A stretch of DNA of 64,000 bases from Phycisphaeraceae bacterium (GTDB lineage: Bacteria; Planctomycetota; Phycisphaerae; Phycisphaerales; SM1A02), in NCBI GenBank assembly GCA_015709595.1, contig CP054178.1, positions 2,299,205 through 2,363,204 on the forward strand, given 5' to 3'. A model generated the notes under the pieces. It had not been told where the DNA came from. It made no database searches and saw only the letters and a list, made by a program, of their open reading frames with translations. Both the position numbers and the translations under genes were made by a program. Positions 30,568 to 39,309 of this stretch are shown here, piece after piece; positions within the stretch are counted from its first letter, which is position 1, and each line of letters begins with the position of its first letter.

Positions 30568-31299
30568 ATGACGGATGATCGACAGAACGCGGCAGTGGCC
30601 CTTGGAGGCGCGGAAACCGCGCGCAGCACGAACCAGATCAGCACGAAGCGCGGCTTCCCGGTCTACCGCACCAACCCGAGCGTGCCGACCTCGAACGGGA
30701 TCACCACGCGGACCAAGCGTTTTCACGTGCCGGGCGGGAAGGGCTCGGTAATCGTGGACCACAGCAGCGGCGAGATCAAGGGCATCGGCGGCATGGGCTT
30801 CTGGTGGGAGGAGGAAGTCGATTCCAGCCGCTTCGTCAAGCTCTTCCTCGATGGGATCAAGCAGGCGGCGGGCCTGTCCAAAACCGGCATGCAGGTCTTC
30901 GAGCTCGTGTACCACGAGATGCGCGCCAACCCCGGCTCCGACGAGATCAAGCTCAACCAGTACCTCGCCAAGGACCACGGCATCAGCGACCGCACCTACC
31001 AGCGCGGCGTCCGCGAGCTCCTCGAAAAGGAATTCCTCTACCGCAGCCCGAGCGATGGCGTGTTCTTCGTCAACATCCGCTTCATGTTCAACGGGGACCG
31101 GCTGGCCTTCGTGCGATCGTACCACCTCAAAGGGTCGAGCCGGCAGCAGGAACTGCAACTGGATGCGGCCCCTTCCCTTCCCTCGCCGCCGGCGCAACTC
31201 GAAGCACCCGCCTCGCCCGATACACTCGAACCGGCCGGCGCTGACGGTGCCGGCAACACTGACGGCGGCGATGCGGGCGGAAGCAATCAGGGGATGTAG
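30568..31299 (+). CDS. Plasmid replication initiator-like protein
   Basis: A 243-aa protein. The central part (GLSKTGMQVFELVYHEMR, then DEIKLNQYLAKDHGISDRTY and REFLEKEFLYRSPSDGVFF-like sequence ending in NIRFMFNGDR) looks like a winged-helix replication protein of the RepL/RepA type. The C-terminal 50 residues are Pro/Ala-rich. Location beside ParA and a small partner supports a plasmid replication-partition module. Family assignment is from pattern only. Confidence 0.65.
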   Translation: MTDDRQNAAVALGGAETARSTNQISTKRGFPVYRTNPSVPTSNGITTRTKRFHVPGGKGSVIVDHSSGEIKGIGGMGFWWEEEVDSSRFVKLFLDGIKQAAGLSKTGMQVFELVYHEMRANPGSDEIKLNQYLAKDHGISDRTYQRGVRELLEKEFLYRSPSDGVFFVNIRFMFNGDRLAFVRSYHLKGSSRQQELQLDAAPSLPSPPAQLEAPASPDTLEPAGADGAGNTDGGDAGGSNQGM

Positions 31300-31601
31300 C
31301 CGTTCGAGCGCAGCCACGGTTCGATGGCCTGCTCCAGGATGTCCTGCAAGGTATTCGGCTCGACGCCCTTCAACTGGCGTTCGAGCGAGGCGCGCTTGAG
31401 CGCCTTGGCGTAGTCGTCGCGGATGCGTGTGCTGAGTGATACGCGGTTGATGACCGGCACTGGTGGCGTGGTGGTCTCCGGCTTCACAACGGCCGGCGTC
31501 GTACCTCCGGCCTTGCCTTCGTGGATGAACTCGCGGGCGACCACGGTATCCACCTTCGGCGTGGCCTTGAGTCCTTCGGCGAGTGAGCGGCGTTCGGCCA
31601 T
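31287..31601 (-). CDS. ParA-associated small partner protein
   Basis: A 104-aa protein encoded 11 bp after parA on the same strand. The basic, disordered N-terminal half is followed by INRVSLSTRIRDDYAKALKR, which resembles the beta strand and first helix of a ribbon-helix-helix DNA-binding domain, then an amphipathic C-terminal helix (LQDILEQAIEPWLRSNGY). It probably binds the centromere repeats and contacts ParA. Its 3' end overlaps the convergent rep gene by 13 bp. Confidence 0.7.
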   Translation of the reverse strand: MAERRSLAEGLKATPKVDTVVAREFIHEGKAGGTTPAVVKPETTTPPVPVINRVSLSTRIRDDYAKALKRASLERQLKGVEPNTLQDILEQAIEPWLRSNGYIP

Positions 31602-31612
31602 GCGTCCCTCCC

Positions 31613-32290
31613 CTATGTCGCCGCGGCCTGGCGTTTCCGCGCGGCCGGGCGCGACGATGCAGTCGCGTCGGGGAACAGTTCACGGAACAGCCGTTCCACC
31701 TCGACGGCGGCTTCCCTGGCGCGGGAGCCCATGTGCCACACCACGGCCGCCTGGCCGGGTGCGTCGGCGTAAATCTGGCGCAGCGTCATGAAGGTCGGCG
31801 TGATCGGCAGCTTGAGCAGCGCCGCGGCTTCCCGCATGTCCTGTGTCAGCCGGTAGTTCTTCCCCACCATGCTGAGCACGATTGTCGCCTTCGGCGGGCC
31901 GACGCGAATCTTCTGCGCCTGGCGGAGCACCTTGGTCGCGGCGTCCAGCGCGCGAATCTCCAGCATCGACGCCTTGCAGGGCACGATGGCCTGGTCTGCC
32001 ACTAGCAGCAGCGCCCGGCTTGTCTCGGCGAGGCTTCCCGGCCCGTCGGCGACGACGTAGTCGGTGTCCTGGGCGAGCATCGGCAGCTCGTTGATGATGG
32101 TGTCCGGGTCGCGCATGCACAGCGCTTTGACCTGCGGCGCCGCCTCGCGAATCCACTGCGACGACGACTGCTGCGTGTCGCAGTCGGCCAGCGTCACCCG
32201 GTGGCCCTGCTTGTCGAGCCACGCGGCCAGGTGAACGGCGAGCGTCGATTTCCCGACCCCGCCTTTGGAGTTCGCCACGGCGATAATCAT
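31613..32290 (-). CDS. parA: ParA-family partition ATPase
   Basis: A 225-aa ParA/MinD-like ATPase lacking the N-terminal HTH of type Ia. The deviant Walker A (KGGVGKST, residues 9-16) is perfect, followed by LADCDTQQSSSQW (Walker A') and VVADGPGSLAET. ParA drives segregation of low-copy plasmids and integrative elements together with a DNA-binding partner and a centromere. It is transcribed away from the repeat-rich region at 32.3-32.6 kb. Confidence 0.93.
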   Translation of the reverse strand: MIIAVANSKGGVGKSTLAVHLAAWLDKQGHRVTLADCDTQQSSSQWIREAAPQVKALCMRDPDTIINELPMLAQDTDYVVADGPGSLAETSRALLLVADQAIVPCKASMLEIRALDAATKVLRQAQKIRVGPPKATIVLSMVGKNYRLTQDMREAAALLKLPITPTFMTLRQIYADAPGQAAVVWHMGSRAREAAVEVERLFRELFPDATASSRPAARKRQAAAT

Positions 32291-32560
32291 GCCTGATGGC
32301 TAGCACGATTGCATGCCCGATGGCAAGCATTATTTGCAGCCTTCAGTCTGGCATGCCTTCACGCACGCATGCCGGACGGCAGGAGCGCCTGCATTCATGC
32401 TTTCATGATTGTCATCCGTCAAGCCGTCACGTCACCAAGCCTTCATGCCTGCAAGCCTGCCGACAGGATGGAACGCTTTCCTTCATGCCGTCGCGCCTGC
32501 ATGCACGCCGTCAGGACGGTAAGCCAGCCTGCAAGCATGACAGCTTGCCAGCCAGCACGC
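32286..32560. repeat. Degenerate short repeats, candidate centromere or iterons
   Basis: Immediately upstream of parA, variants of the same short words recur: GCCTGATGGCTAGCA (32291-32305) and GCCCGATGGCAAGCA (32315-32329) are 24 bp apart, and GCATGCC, TTCATGC and GCAAGC(A/C) recur many times. This fits a partition site or origin iterons bound by the small partner or Rep. No strict period was found. Confidence 0.55.
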
Positions 32561-32595
32561 TTTCACGGTGAAAGATGTCCTAAGCACTGCTTAGG
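32561..32595. promoter_or_regulatory. Two adjacent perfect palindromes
   Basis: TTTCACGGTGAAA (32561-32573) and CCTAAGCACTGCTTAGG (32579-32595) are perfect odd-length dyads six bases apart. They sit at the border of the repeat region and look like dimer operators. Downstream, GGGGAG and a GTG open a short frame (VQQIDFREILECIQ) that soon loses protein-like character, so no gene is called. Confidence 0.55.
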
Positions 32596-32972
32596 GGAGA
32601 TGTCTGTGCAACAAATCGATTTCCGCGAGATTCTGGAGTGCATTCAATCGGATGAATCAGTCAGTCGTTCAACTGTGTTGAGTCTGCCGTATACGGCCGT
32701 CGTCGTCGGGTCCTCACCGGCGGCTGGGACCCGACACGACGGGCGGCGGGCACGCCAAGTCTACCCCATCAATCTGCCGGTATGGTCCCGAGTCCGAGGG
32801 TTCCTCTTCTTTGGCTTCACGCGCATGGGACGTGACAGGCGATGCCCCGCCTGGCGCGGACCATGCTTCGGCGCGTTGCGGAATCAGGGAGCGGGGACGG
32901 CGGTCCAGAGCACGCTCGAACTGAACAGCGGCAAGGGCGTCCGCTGTCCAGCGTCGAGACGGTGCGAAGCCC
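32596..32972 (+). other. Region without recognised gene, with hairpin
   Basis: A plus-strand frame is open here, but after about 20 residues it looks non-coding. A 9-bp perfect stem (GTCGGGTCC at 32705-32713 with GGACCCGAC at 32727-32735) is present without a T run. I see nothing else. Confidence 0.4.
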
Positions 32973-33371
32973 TCAGTGTTCGGAGGGCAGGTAGAGCGTC
33001 CAGTAGCGGCCGTCGTAGGCGGCCCACACGTCCACATGGTCGAGCGGGAAGTCGGTCCACGGAATGTGGCGGGTGACGAAGGGAGGAACGCCGTCGTCGG
33101 CGCGGGCGGTCAGCGTCGCCGATCGGTCCTCGCGGACTTCAAGCCGCCAGAAGTGGAGGCTGAGCACGCGCTCGTCGGACCTGCCCGCCTTGGCAACGTC
33201 GCCCCCGGCGATCGCCAGCGCGATCTCGTCGATGAGCCAGTAGGCGCCGCCGCGCTGGGCGAGGTAGCGCACGCCCGGCGTGTAGATGACGCCGCGGGCG
33301 AGCGGGTGGCGGAAGCGTTCGAGGTCGCCGGTGAAACGGCGGAGGTCGGCATGGGTGAGCGGTGTGTCCAT
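32973..33371 (-). CDS. DUF6876-like conserved mobile-element protein
   Basis: A 132-aa soluble protein (LTHADLRRFTGDLERFRHPL, then GVRYLAQRGGAYWLIDEIALA, VLSLHFWRLEVREDRSATLT, and a C-terminal IPWTDFPLDHVDVWAA). I recall this as the DUF6876 family seen in accessory regions, but that name is from memory. Function unknown. ATG at 33371 has AAAGGAG upstream, the same signal as several neighbouring genes. Confidence 0.65.
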   Translation of the reverse strand: MDTPLTHADLRRFTGDLERFRHPLARGVIYTPGVRYLAQRGGAYWLIDEIALAIAGGDVAKAGRSDERVLSLHFWRLEVREDRSATLTARADDGVPPFVTRHIPWTDFPLDHVDVWAAYDGRYWTLYLPSEH

Positions 33372-33652
33372 CGGTTGCGTCTCCTTTCGTGGCTGGTTGA
33401 CCGATGCACACCGGACGGCGGCCGTGCAAAGCCGCCACGTCAAGGGGATGGTGCGGGCAGGAGCGAAGCGACAACACGGTCCCCTTGAGGCCGCAGGCCG
33501 CACGCGGTGGCGGCGGACGCCAGGATGTGCATCAACAGGTCAACCCCACGGAAAGGAGCCGGGGACACACGGCCGCGTGTCATGGCGAGCGCAAAGCGCG
33601 ACGGCATCGGCAGGTGCTGCCCTGACGAAGGCCAGGGCATCGGGCTGACACC

Positions 33653-33997
33653 TCAGAAGAGGGTGGGCTGGCGAAGGCGGGCCTCGACTTGGGCGCGCAT
33701 GGCGGCAAGCTCCGTACGCACGCTGTCCGGTTCGGAAGGGAAGGGGGCATGCCAGGAACGCAGCAGAAGTTCCAACGCGGCCGTGCGGGCGGCGTCCAAC
33801 GTCGAGAATCCCTCGGCGTGGATGCTGATGGGGAATGCGAAGCCGCCGTGGGCGTAGTGCATCTCGACACCGATGCGGTAAAGGCCGTCCTCGCAGAGCG
33901 CGACGCGGATGGCGGCGTAGCCGCGGCCATGCGTCGCGACGACTTCGCGCAGTCCCGCGTCGAGTACGCCGCAATCGTTGGGCTTACTCGGCTGCAT
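33653..33997 (-). CDS. Hypothetical accessory protein
   Basis: A 114-aa soluble protein (start ATG 33997 with GGAAGGAG; overlaps the 3' end of the upstream methyltransferase gene by 14 bp). It has strand-like GYAAIRVALCEDGLYRIGVE and helices AARTAALELLLRSW and RTELAAMRAQVEARL. No family recognised. The coupling suggests joint expression with the methyltransferase. Confidence 0.6.
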   Translation of the reverse strand: MQPSKPNDCGVLDAGLREVVATHGRGYAAIRVALCEDGLYRIGVEMHYAHGGFAFPISIHAEGFSTLDAARTAALELLLRSWHAPFPSEPDSVRTELAAMRAQVEARLRQPTLF

Positions 33998-34733
33998 GGC
34001 GACGCTCCTTCCTGGCCGCTTCGATGCGTTTGCAGGCGTAGTCGAAGTAGACCGGGTCGCGCTCGATGCCGACGAAGCGCTTGCCGGCGAGAACTGCGGC
34101 AACGCCGGTCGTGCCTGAACCCATGAACGGGTCAAGGATGGAGTCGGGGGATATCGAGTTGCAGATATAGCGCACCTGCTCCAGCGGGCGCGGGCAGGGC
34201 ACGGGATTATCGCTGATGCTGTCGGTCCACGGCCGCAGGTCGGCGACGTGCCAGTCGCGCGGCAGCTCGTCCTTGAGCAGCGATCGCCCGCTCCAGAAGA
34301 TGACCGGGTCCCAGCTCAGGCAGCGCGGCCGTCCGCGCTCGGGATAGACCTTGCACGCGGCGACGATGCGCCAGCCCTTCGGGAAGTAACGATGCCAGCG
34401 CTCGGCGGTGAGCGGACTCTGCCAGACGAAGCACGGGCCGTTGCCGGTGATGCGGACCAGTTCGGGTACGAGCCGCGCCATGAGGGCGTCGTACTTCTCC
34501 GGGGTGTCGTCGTAGCTCCGGTACTGGAAGCCGATGCCATACGGCGGGTCGGTGACGACGGCGCCGATGCCGGAGAGCGTCGGCAGGATGTCGAAGCAGT
34601 CGGCGCGGTAGAGCGTGGCGTTGCCGATGACTCGCATCTCGACGGGCGCGGAAGCGACTCTGGCGGAGGCCAAGCGCGGCTTACGGCGGAGACGCGCAGC
34701 GAAGAACGGGTTGATGAGAGCGACGGCGGTCAT
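33984..34733 (-). CDS. Orphan DNA methyltransferase (N4/N6 type)
   Basis: A 249-aa D21-class-like methyltransferase. Motif IV is DPPYGIGFQ, and motif X/I near the C terminus is LDPFMGSGTTGVAAVLAGKR with FVGIERDPVYFDYA, the order of the beta group. No restriction gene is adjacent, so it probably protects the element or acts as a regulator. The start may instead be the Met of MRVIGNATLYRAD about 33 residues in. Overlaps the upstream small gene by 4 bp. Confidence 0.9.
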   Translation of the reverse strand: MTAVALINPFFAARLRRKPRLASARVASAPVEMRVIGNATLYRADCFDILPTLSGIGAVVTDPPYGIGFQYRSYDDTPEKYDALMARLVPELVRITGNGPCFVWQSPLTAERWHRYFPKGWRIVAACKVYPERGRPRCLSWDPVIFWSGRSLLKDELPRDWHVADLRPWTDSISDNPVPCPRPLEQVRYICNSISPDSILDPFMGSGTTGVAAVLAGKRFVGIERDPVYFDYACKRIEAARKERRHAAE

Positions 34734-34975
34734 GGCCTGCCTCCGTTCTCGGATTGTCCTTTCGGGTACAGGTCGTCAGCGACGTACTCGATGAGCAGCC
34801 AGTTGAAGCCGACGGAGCAGTCATGCACGCGGCAGCACCGCTGCAAGACCTGCCACGCCTGGTCGTCGTTGAGGTCCGGGCGAACGGATTGCACGTCTTC
34901 GATGCTCCAGAGAACGGCAACCTGGCGCCGCTCGCGCAGAAGCTGATGGATGTCGATGTCAGTAGGTTGTGTCAC
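34730..34975 (-). CDS. Hypothetical accessory protein
   Basis: An 81-aa acidic protein (IDIHQLLRERRQVAVLWSIE, then DDQAWQVLQRCCRVHDCSVG, ending VADDLYPKGQSE). Similar short proteins (VLWSIEDVQ, RPDLNDDQAWQVL) are frequent in accessory elements, as far as I recall. It is translationally coupled to the methyltransferase gene (ATGA overlap). Function unknown. Confidence 0.65.
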   Translation of the reverse strand: MTQPTDIDIHQLLRERRQVAVLWSIEDVQSVRPDLNDDQAWQVLQRCCRVHDCSVGFNWLLIEYVADDLYPKGQSENGGRP

Positions 34976-35035
34976 GTGAAGTCTCCTTTCGATAAAGAAA
35001 GGGTGGGCCTTGCGGCCCGCCCGGTTGCGGATGGG

Positions 35036-35239
35036 TCAGTCTTTCTTGTCGCTCGCGACGCGGAGCGTGATGCGGCCGTCAAGCGGCACGACTTCAAGCT
35101 GGATGTTGAAGCCCTTGCCGTCGTTGTGCGGCCAGGCGGACCCGATGCGGGTCCAGAAGCCCTTCTTGCCTTCGCGGTCGCGCACCTGGTAGGCGATGTG
35201 CGTGGGAGCCTTGGAAGCGTTGTTGTTCGTGTCGGACAT
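35036..35239 (-). CDS. Small hypothetical protein
   Basis: A 67-aa protein with a central segment HIAYQVRDREGKKGFWTRIG and GFNIQLEVVPLDGRITLRV, compatible with a small beta-barrel. The ATG at 35239 has AAAGGAGAC, the same ribosome site as neighbouring element genes. Probably the first gene of the leftward operon with 34730-34975 and the methyltransferase. Confidence 0.65.
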   Translation of the reverse strand: MSDTNNNASKAPTHIAYQVRDREGKKGFWTRIGSAWPHNDGKGFNIQLEVVPLDGRITLRVASDKKD

Positions 35240-35770
35240 GTGAGTCTCCTTTCTGAGAGGTTTCCGGCCGCGCCCATCGCGGCCTGATGGCACGCGGTAA
35301 CCAGCCGCTCCAAGCCGGGGCGGAGCGCAACGGTCACAGCGGAAAACGGGAGGGACCCGCGTCTGCAACGCAGTGAAGATGTTGGGAGGAACCGGTTTTC
35401 TGCTTGACCGGACCGGCGGCGGCTGTAGCGATGCCGTCAATCAGGCCGGGTTGGGCGAAGGAGACCGGGGAAAGGCAGAGACGAACCCGGCACGTCAACG
35501 CCCGGGCGACCCACCGCTGCCGGACAGGAAGCGGGCGAGGGTGCCTTGGCGATGTGCCGCATCGCGCTGTCGCTGCACCGGGGGCGATTCAACGCCGGCG
35601 CTCGTGCCGCGGCCGTACCGCTTCGCGTAATGCAGAGGGAGAACCCATCCGACGGGTGAGCCGGCAGGCCGCCTGTTGCCGGCGTGAAACACCGCCGTGA
35701 AAGAAAGCAACCCTCACGCGAACAACTTCTTGACGATTGCGAATGAAGCGGTAGGAACTATCGCGTCACC
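35240..35770 (+). other. Intergenic region before relaxase, candidate oriT
   Basis: This 530-bp gap separates the leftward accessory operon from the rightward relaxase gene, the classical position of a transfer origin. No protein is evident. A strong imperfect hairpin at 35660-35683 has inner arms CAGGC/GCCTG around one base and outer arms GCCGG/CCGGC with a 3-nt bulge. The nick site cannot be placed. Confidence 0.4.
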
Positions 35771-38419
35771 ATGCTTCGCATCATCCAGAACAACTCGCCC
35801 GACCGAGCCAGAAGCTACTACTCCACCGCCGACTACTACGTGGAGGGCCAAGAGCTCGTCGGCGTCTGGAAAGGCAAAGGGGCAGCGCGGCTAGGGCTGT
35901 GCGGCAACGTCGGCCGCGAAGAGTGGGACGCCCTCTGCGACAATCGTGACCCACAGAGCGGAGAGGCACTAACACCCCGGACGAAGCGCGACCGCCGCGT
36001 CGGCTATGACTTCAACTTCCACGTGCCGAAGTCCGTGTCGATTCTCTACGGCCTCACGCGCGACGAGCGTATTCTCGATGCGTTCCGGGAGTCGGTTGAA
36101 GCCACGATGGAGGACATCGAGGCGGAAATGCAGGCGCGCGTGCGTGCCGGCGGTCGGAATGAGGACCGTGCGACCGGCAACATGGTCTGGGGCGAGTTTG
36201 TGCATTTCACGGCGCGCCCGGTCGAGGGTGTTCCCGACCCCCACCTGCACGCACACTGCTTCGTGTTCAACACCACCTGGGACGATACGGAATCCCGCTG
36301 GAAGGCGGGGCAGTTCGCGGGGCTGAAACGCGACGCGCCGTTCTTCGAGGCGGTGTTCCATTCTCGACTCGCGCGGCGGCTCGAAGAGTTGGGTCTGCCG
36401 ACGCAGCGCACGAAGCAGGGCTGGGAACTGGCGGGCGTGCCGCTGTCGGCGATTGGGAAGTTCTCGCGGCGCACGGCGCTCATCGAGGAACAGGCCCGCG
36501 AGAAGGGCGTCACGGACCCGGAGGCAAAGGACAGGCTGGGTGCGAAGACGCGGGAGAAGAAGCAGAAGGACCTGGCGCTGGATGAACTGAGAAGCGAGTG
36601 GGTGTCGCGAATGACGTCCGACGAGCTGGCCGCGCTTGAAGGGGTGAAGGGCCGGCTCGGCATGGACAGTCTGCCGGAAGACGGGCGTGCGGCCCGTGAG
36701 GCGGCGCTGCACGCCGTCGGCCACTGTTTCGAGCGCAGCGCCGTCGTACCGGAGCGGAAGATACTCACGGAGGCCATGAAGCGAGCCGTGGGCAAGGCGT
36801 CACCAGCATCGGTGATGCGCGGCCTTTCGGTGGAGAACCTGGTGGTGGCGGAGCGCAATGGCCGGCGGCTCGCCACCACTCGAAGCGTCCTGGAAGAGGA
36901 GACCCGGATGTTGGCCTTTGCCCGCAGCGGGCGCGGAGCATGCCGCCCGCTCGGGGCCGCCGGCTACGCGCTCAAGCGCGACTGGCTGAATGCCGACCAG
37001 CGACGCGCGGTGCGGCACGTGCTGGACTCGAACGACCGCGTCATCCTAGTTCGCGGCGCCGCCGGCACTGGCAAGACGACGATGATGAAGGAGGCGGTCG
37101 AAGGTATCGAAGCGGCCGGGAAGAGGGTGTTCGTCTTCGCGCCATCAGCCGACGCGAGCCGTGGCGTGCTGCGCGACGTGGAGGGCTTCGCCGAGGCCGA
37201 CACCGTGGCGCGGTTGCTGGTAGACGAGCGATTGCAGGCGCGGGTGGCCGGGCAGGTGATCTGGATTGACGAGGCTGGGCTTCTCGGCTCGCGGATGATG
37301 GGCCGGGTGTTCGACCTGGCCGACCGGCTGGGTGCCCGAGTCGTCCTTTCCGGTGACCGGCGGCAGCACGGCTCCGTAGAACGCGGGGCGGCGCTGCGGC
37401 TGCTCGAAGAGGAAGCCGGGCTGGTGCCAGCCGAGATACGTGAGATTCAGCGGCAGCGCGGCGACTACCGGGAAGCCGTGCGGGCGCTCTCCGAAGGCCG
37501 GACGCAGGACGGCTTCCGCGAGCTCGACCGGCTGGGCTGGGTACGCGAGGTCGGCGAGACGGAGCGTTACAAGGCGCTGGCTGAGGACTACGTGCGGACC
37601 GTGGAAGAGGGGAAGACAGGGCTTGTCGTCTCGCCGACGCACCTGGAGGGCGAGTGGATTACCGACGAAATCCGTGCCCGCCTCAAGCAGGCGGGAAAGC
37701 TGGGGGAGGGGGAACAGACCTTCCTGGCGTTGGAAAGCGCCAACCTGACCGGAGCGGAGAAAGCCGACGCGCTCAACTACGCGCCGGGCGACGTACTGGT
37801 CTACCACCAGAATGCCAAGGGGCATCGCAAAGGTGAGCGGGTCATTGTCGGCGACGATCCGCTGCCGCTCGACCAGGCAGAGCGCTTTCAGGTCTACCGG
37901 CCGTCGGTGCTGCCCATCGCCCCCGGCGACGTGCTGCGCATCACGCGCAACGGGACCACGGCCGACGGGCGGCACCGGCTCAACAACGGCTCGCTCTACG
38001 CGGTGCGCGGCTTCGACGCCGAAGGGAACATCGTGCTGGCCAACGGCTGGACCGTGTCGAAGGACTACGCCCACCTGGCGCACGGCTACGTCGTGACCAG
38101 CCATGCCTCCCAGGGCAAGACCGTGGACCGCGTGTTCATCGGTCAGTCGTCCGACTCACTGCCGGCTACGTCGCGCGAGCAGTTCTATGTCAGTGTCAGT
38201 CGTGCCCGTGAACGCGCGACCGTCTACACCGACGACAAGGAAGCGTTGCTGGAGGCGGTGAGCCGGTCCGACGACCGGCTGACGGCGACGGAGTTCATCG
38301 CGGGCCGTGACCAGCGTGACCGGGCAGCCACGCTTCAACGGCTGGAGCGCCTGGCGGCGATGTACGACGCCGGTCGGGCCATGCACCTTGAACAGGAGCG
38401 ATTGATCCATGAGCGATAG
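35771..38419 (+). CDS. MobF (TrwC/TraI-like) relaxase-helicase
   Basis: An 882-aa protein. Residues 1-300 form the TrwC-type relaxase: SYYSTADYYVEG near the N terminus with candidate catalytic Tyr residues, FHVPKSVSILYGL, and the metal-binding HLHAH at 158-162. A superfamily-1 helicase follows, with Walker A GAAGTGKTTM near 428, Walker B VIWIDEAGLL near 497 and a C-terminal GYVVTSHASQGKTVDRVFIG and FYVSVSRARER. It would nick oriT, stay covalently attached and unwind DNA for conjugative mobilization. The ribosome site is weak, so the exact start is less certain. Confidence 0.95.
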   Translation: MLRIIQNNSPDRARSYYSTADYYVEGQELVGVWKGKGAARLGLCGNVGREEWDALCDNRDPQSGEALTPRTKRDRRVGYDFNFHVPKSVSILYGLTRDERILDAFRESVEATMEDIEAEMQARVRAGGRNEDRATGNMVWGEFVHFTARPVEGVPDPHLHAHCFVFNTTWDDTESRWKAGQFAGLKRDAPFFEAVFHSRLARRLEELGLPTQRTKQGWELAGVPLSAIGKFSRRTALIEEQAREKGVTDPEAKDRLGAKTREKKQKDLALDELRSEWVSRMTSDELAALEGVKGRLGMDSLPEDGRAAREAALHAVGHCFERSAVVPERKILTEAMKRAVGKASPASVMRGLSVENLVVAERNGRRLATTRSVLEEETRMLAFARSGRGACRPLGAAGYALKRDWLNADQRRAVRHVLDSNDRVILVRGAAGTGKTTMMKEAVEGIEAAGKRVFVFAPSADASRGVLRDVEGFAEADTVARLLVDERLQARVAGQVIWIDEAGLLGSRMMGRVFDLADRLGARVVLSGDRRQHGSVERGAALRLLEEEAGLVPAEIREIQRQRGDYREAVRALSEGRTQDGFRELDRLGWVREVGETERYKALAEDYVRTVEEGKTGLVVSPTHLEGEWITDEIRARLKQAGKLGEGEQTFLALESANLTGAEKADALNYAPGDVLVYHQNAKGHRKGERVIVGDDPLPLDQAERFQVYRPSVLPIAPGDVLRITRNGTTADGRHRLNNGSLYAVRGFDAEGNIVLANGWTVSKDYAHLAHGYVVTSHASQGKTVDRVFIGQSSDSLPATSREQFYVSVSRARERATVYTDDKEALLEAVSRSDDRLTATEFIAGRDQRDRAATLQRLERLAAMYDAGRAMHLEQERLIHER

Positions 38420-38825
38420 TGCCGTGCTTCAGCGTTACGTGACGGGCAGGGATTCCCGTCTCGGCATGGCCGCCGAACACGCCGAGCCGGATGCCTGCGA
38501 CGATTTGGGCGCCTTCGGCTGGCTGCGCGGCATTCGTGAACGTGCCGTCATGCTGGAACTGCGTCGCAAGGACGGCAGCATCGTCGCCATCGGCTACGGC
38601 TGGCTGGAGCGGGTTGCCTTTGACCCGTCTGAGGGCATCACGATCTTGGCGGCCGGGAAGAAGATCCGCATCAGGGGTCGCAATCTGAACGCGGAAGTGC
38701 GTCCGTCGGTTCGGCTCTTCGAGGGCATCGCCCGGCACCGCGTGTCGTGGATACGCGAAGCAGATCGGAGCATCGGTTTGCAGGCCGGCGACCGCGATAC
38801 GATAGTGGATTCAATCGAGTGGTGA
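38409..38825 (+). CDS. Hypothetical protein coupled to relaxase
   Basis: A 138-aa protein overlapping the relaxase end by 11 bp. A central segment (AVMLELRRKDGSIVAIGYGW, ITILAAGKKIRIRG) suggests a small beta-rich fold. The tail is helical. No family recognised. Its position suggests an accessory mobilization role, which is only inference. Confidence 0.65.
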   Translation: MSDSAVLQRYVTGRDSRLGMAAEHAEPDACDDLGAFGWLRGIRERAVMLELRRKDGSIVAIGYGWLERVAFDPSEGITILAAGKKIRIRGRNLNAEVRPSVRLFEGIARHRVSWIREADRSIGLQAGDRDTIVDSIEW

Positions 38826-38830
38826 CGCAC

Positions 38831-39046
38831 TCAGCGGCCGCGCCCGCGTCCCCGGTGCTCGTCGGCGGCGTGTTTGCGGTTCAGCTCGCGCAGCAGCGGC
38901 TGGAGCACCTGCATGACCGATGCCGCGGCCATCACGCCCATGCAGATCATGGCGACCTTGTTGAACACGACGGCGTCGGAGGCCGGTGCGGTGCGGGCCA
39001 TCTGCTGGGCGGTGTTGGCGAGGTGCAATGGGTTAGGTGCGGACAT
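38831..39046 (-). CDS. Small predicted membrane protein
   Basis: A 71-aa protein with one hydrophobic segment (VVFNKVAMICMGVMAAASVMQVL) and a basic Gly/Arg-rich C terminus. It converges on the upstream hypothetical gene with a 5-bp gap. No family recognised. The following 263 bp (39047-39309) are AT-richer and show no gene. Confidence 0.5.
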   Translation of the reverse strand: MSAPNPLHLANTAQQMARTAPASDAVVFNKVAMICMGVMAAASVMQVLQPLLRELNRKHAADEHRGRGRGR

Positions 39047-39309
39047 GGTGAAGCGACTTGTTGACGTACTCGACCATAGCGCATCGCGTCGGGCTTGTGA
39101 ATGACATTTGTGTTACAGTTGCGCGACTCACCATTCGCATGCCTTGTGTTGCGATTGGTTTGCATATCGCATTTTCCACCTAGCGAGCACGATCGCGTTG
39201 TCGGCCACGTGCCGTTCACTGCGCGGCGGTGCTTCACTGCCACCTTGTCTTCGTAGTCCGCCGGGAGTAGTGTGGGCGAACACTCATTCAGTATTGATGG
39301 AGGGATCAC

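Noticed and set aside
32309-33076. 255-codon plus frame through the candidate centromere
   Set aside because: The first part is repeat DNA; only about 20 residues after 32608 look protein-like and the rest resembles noncoding sequence.
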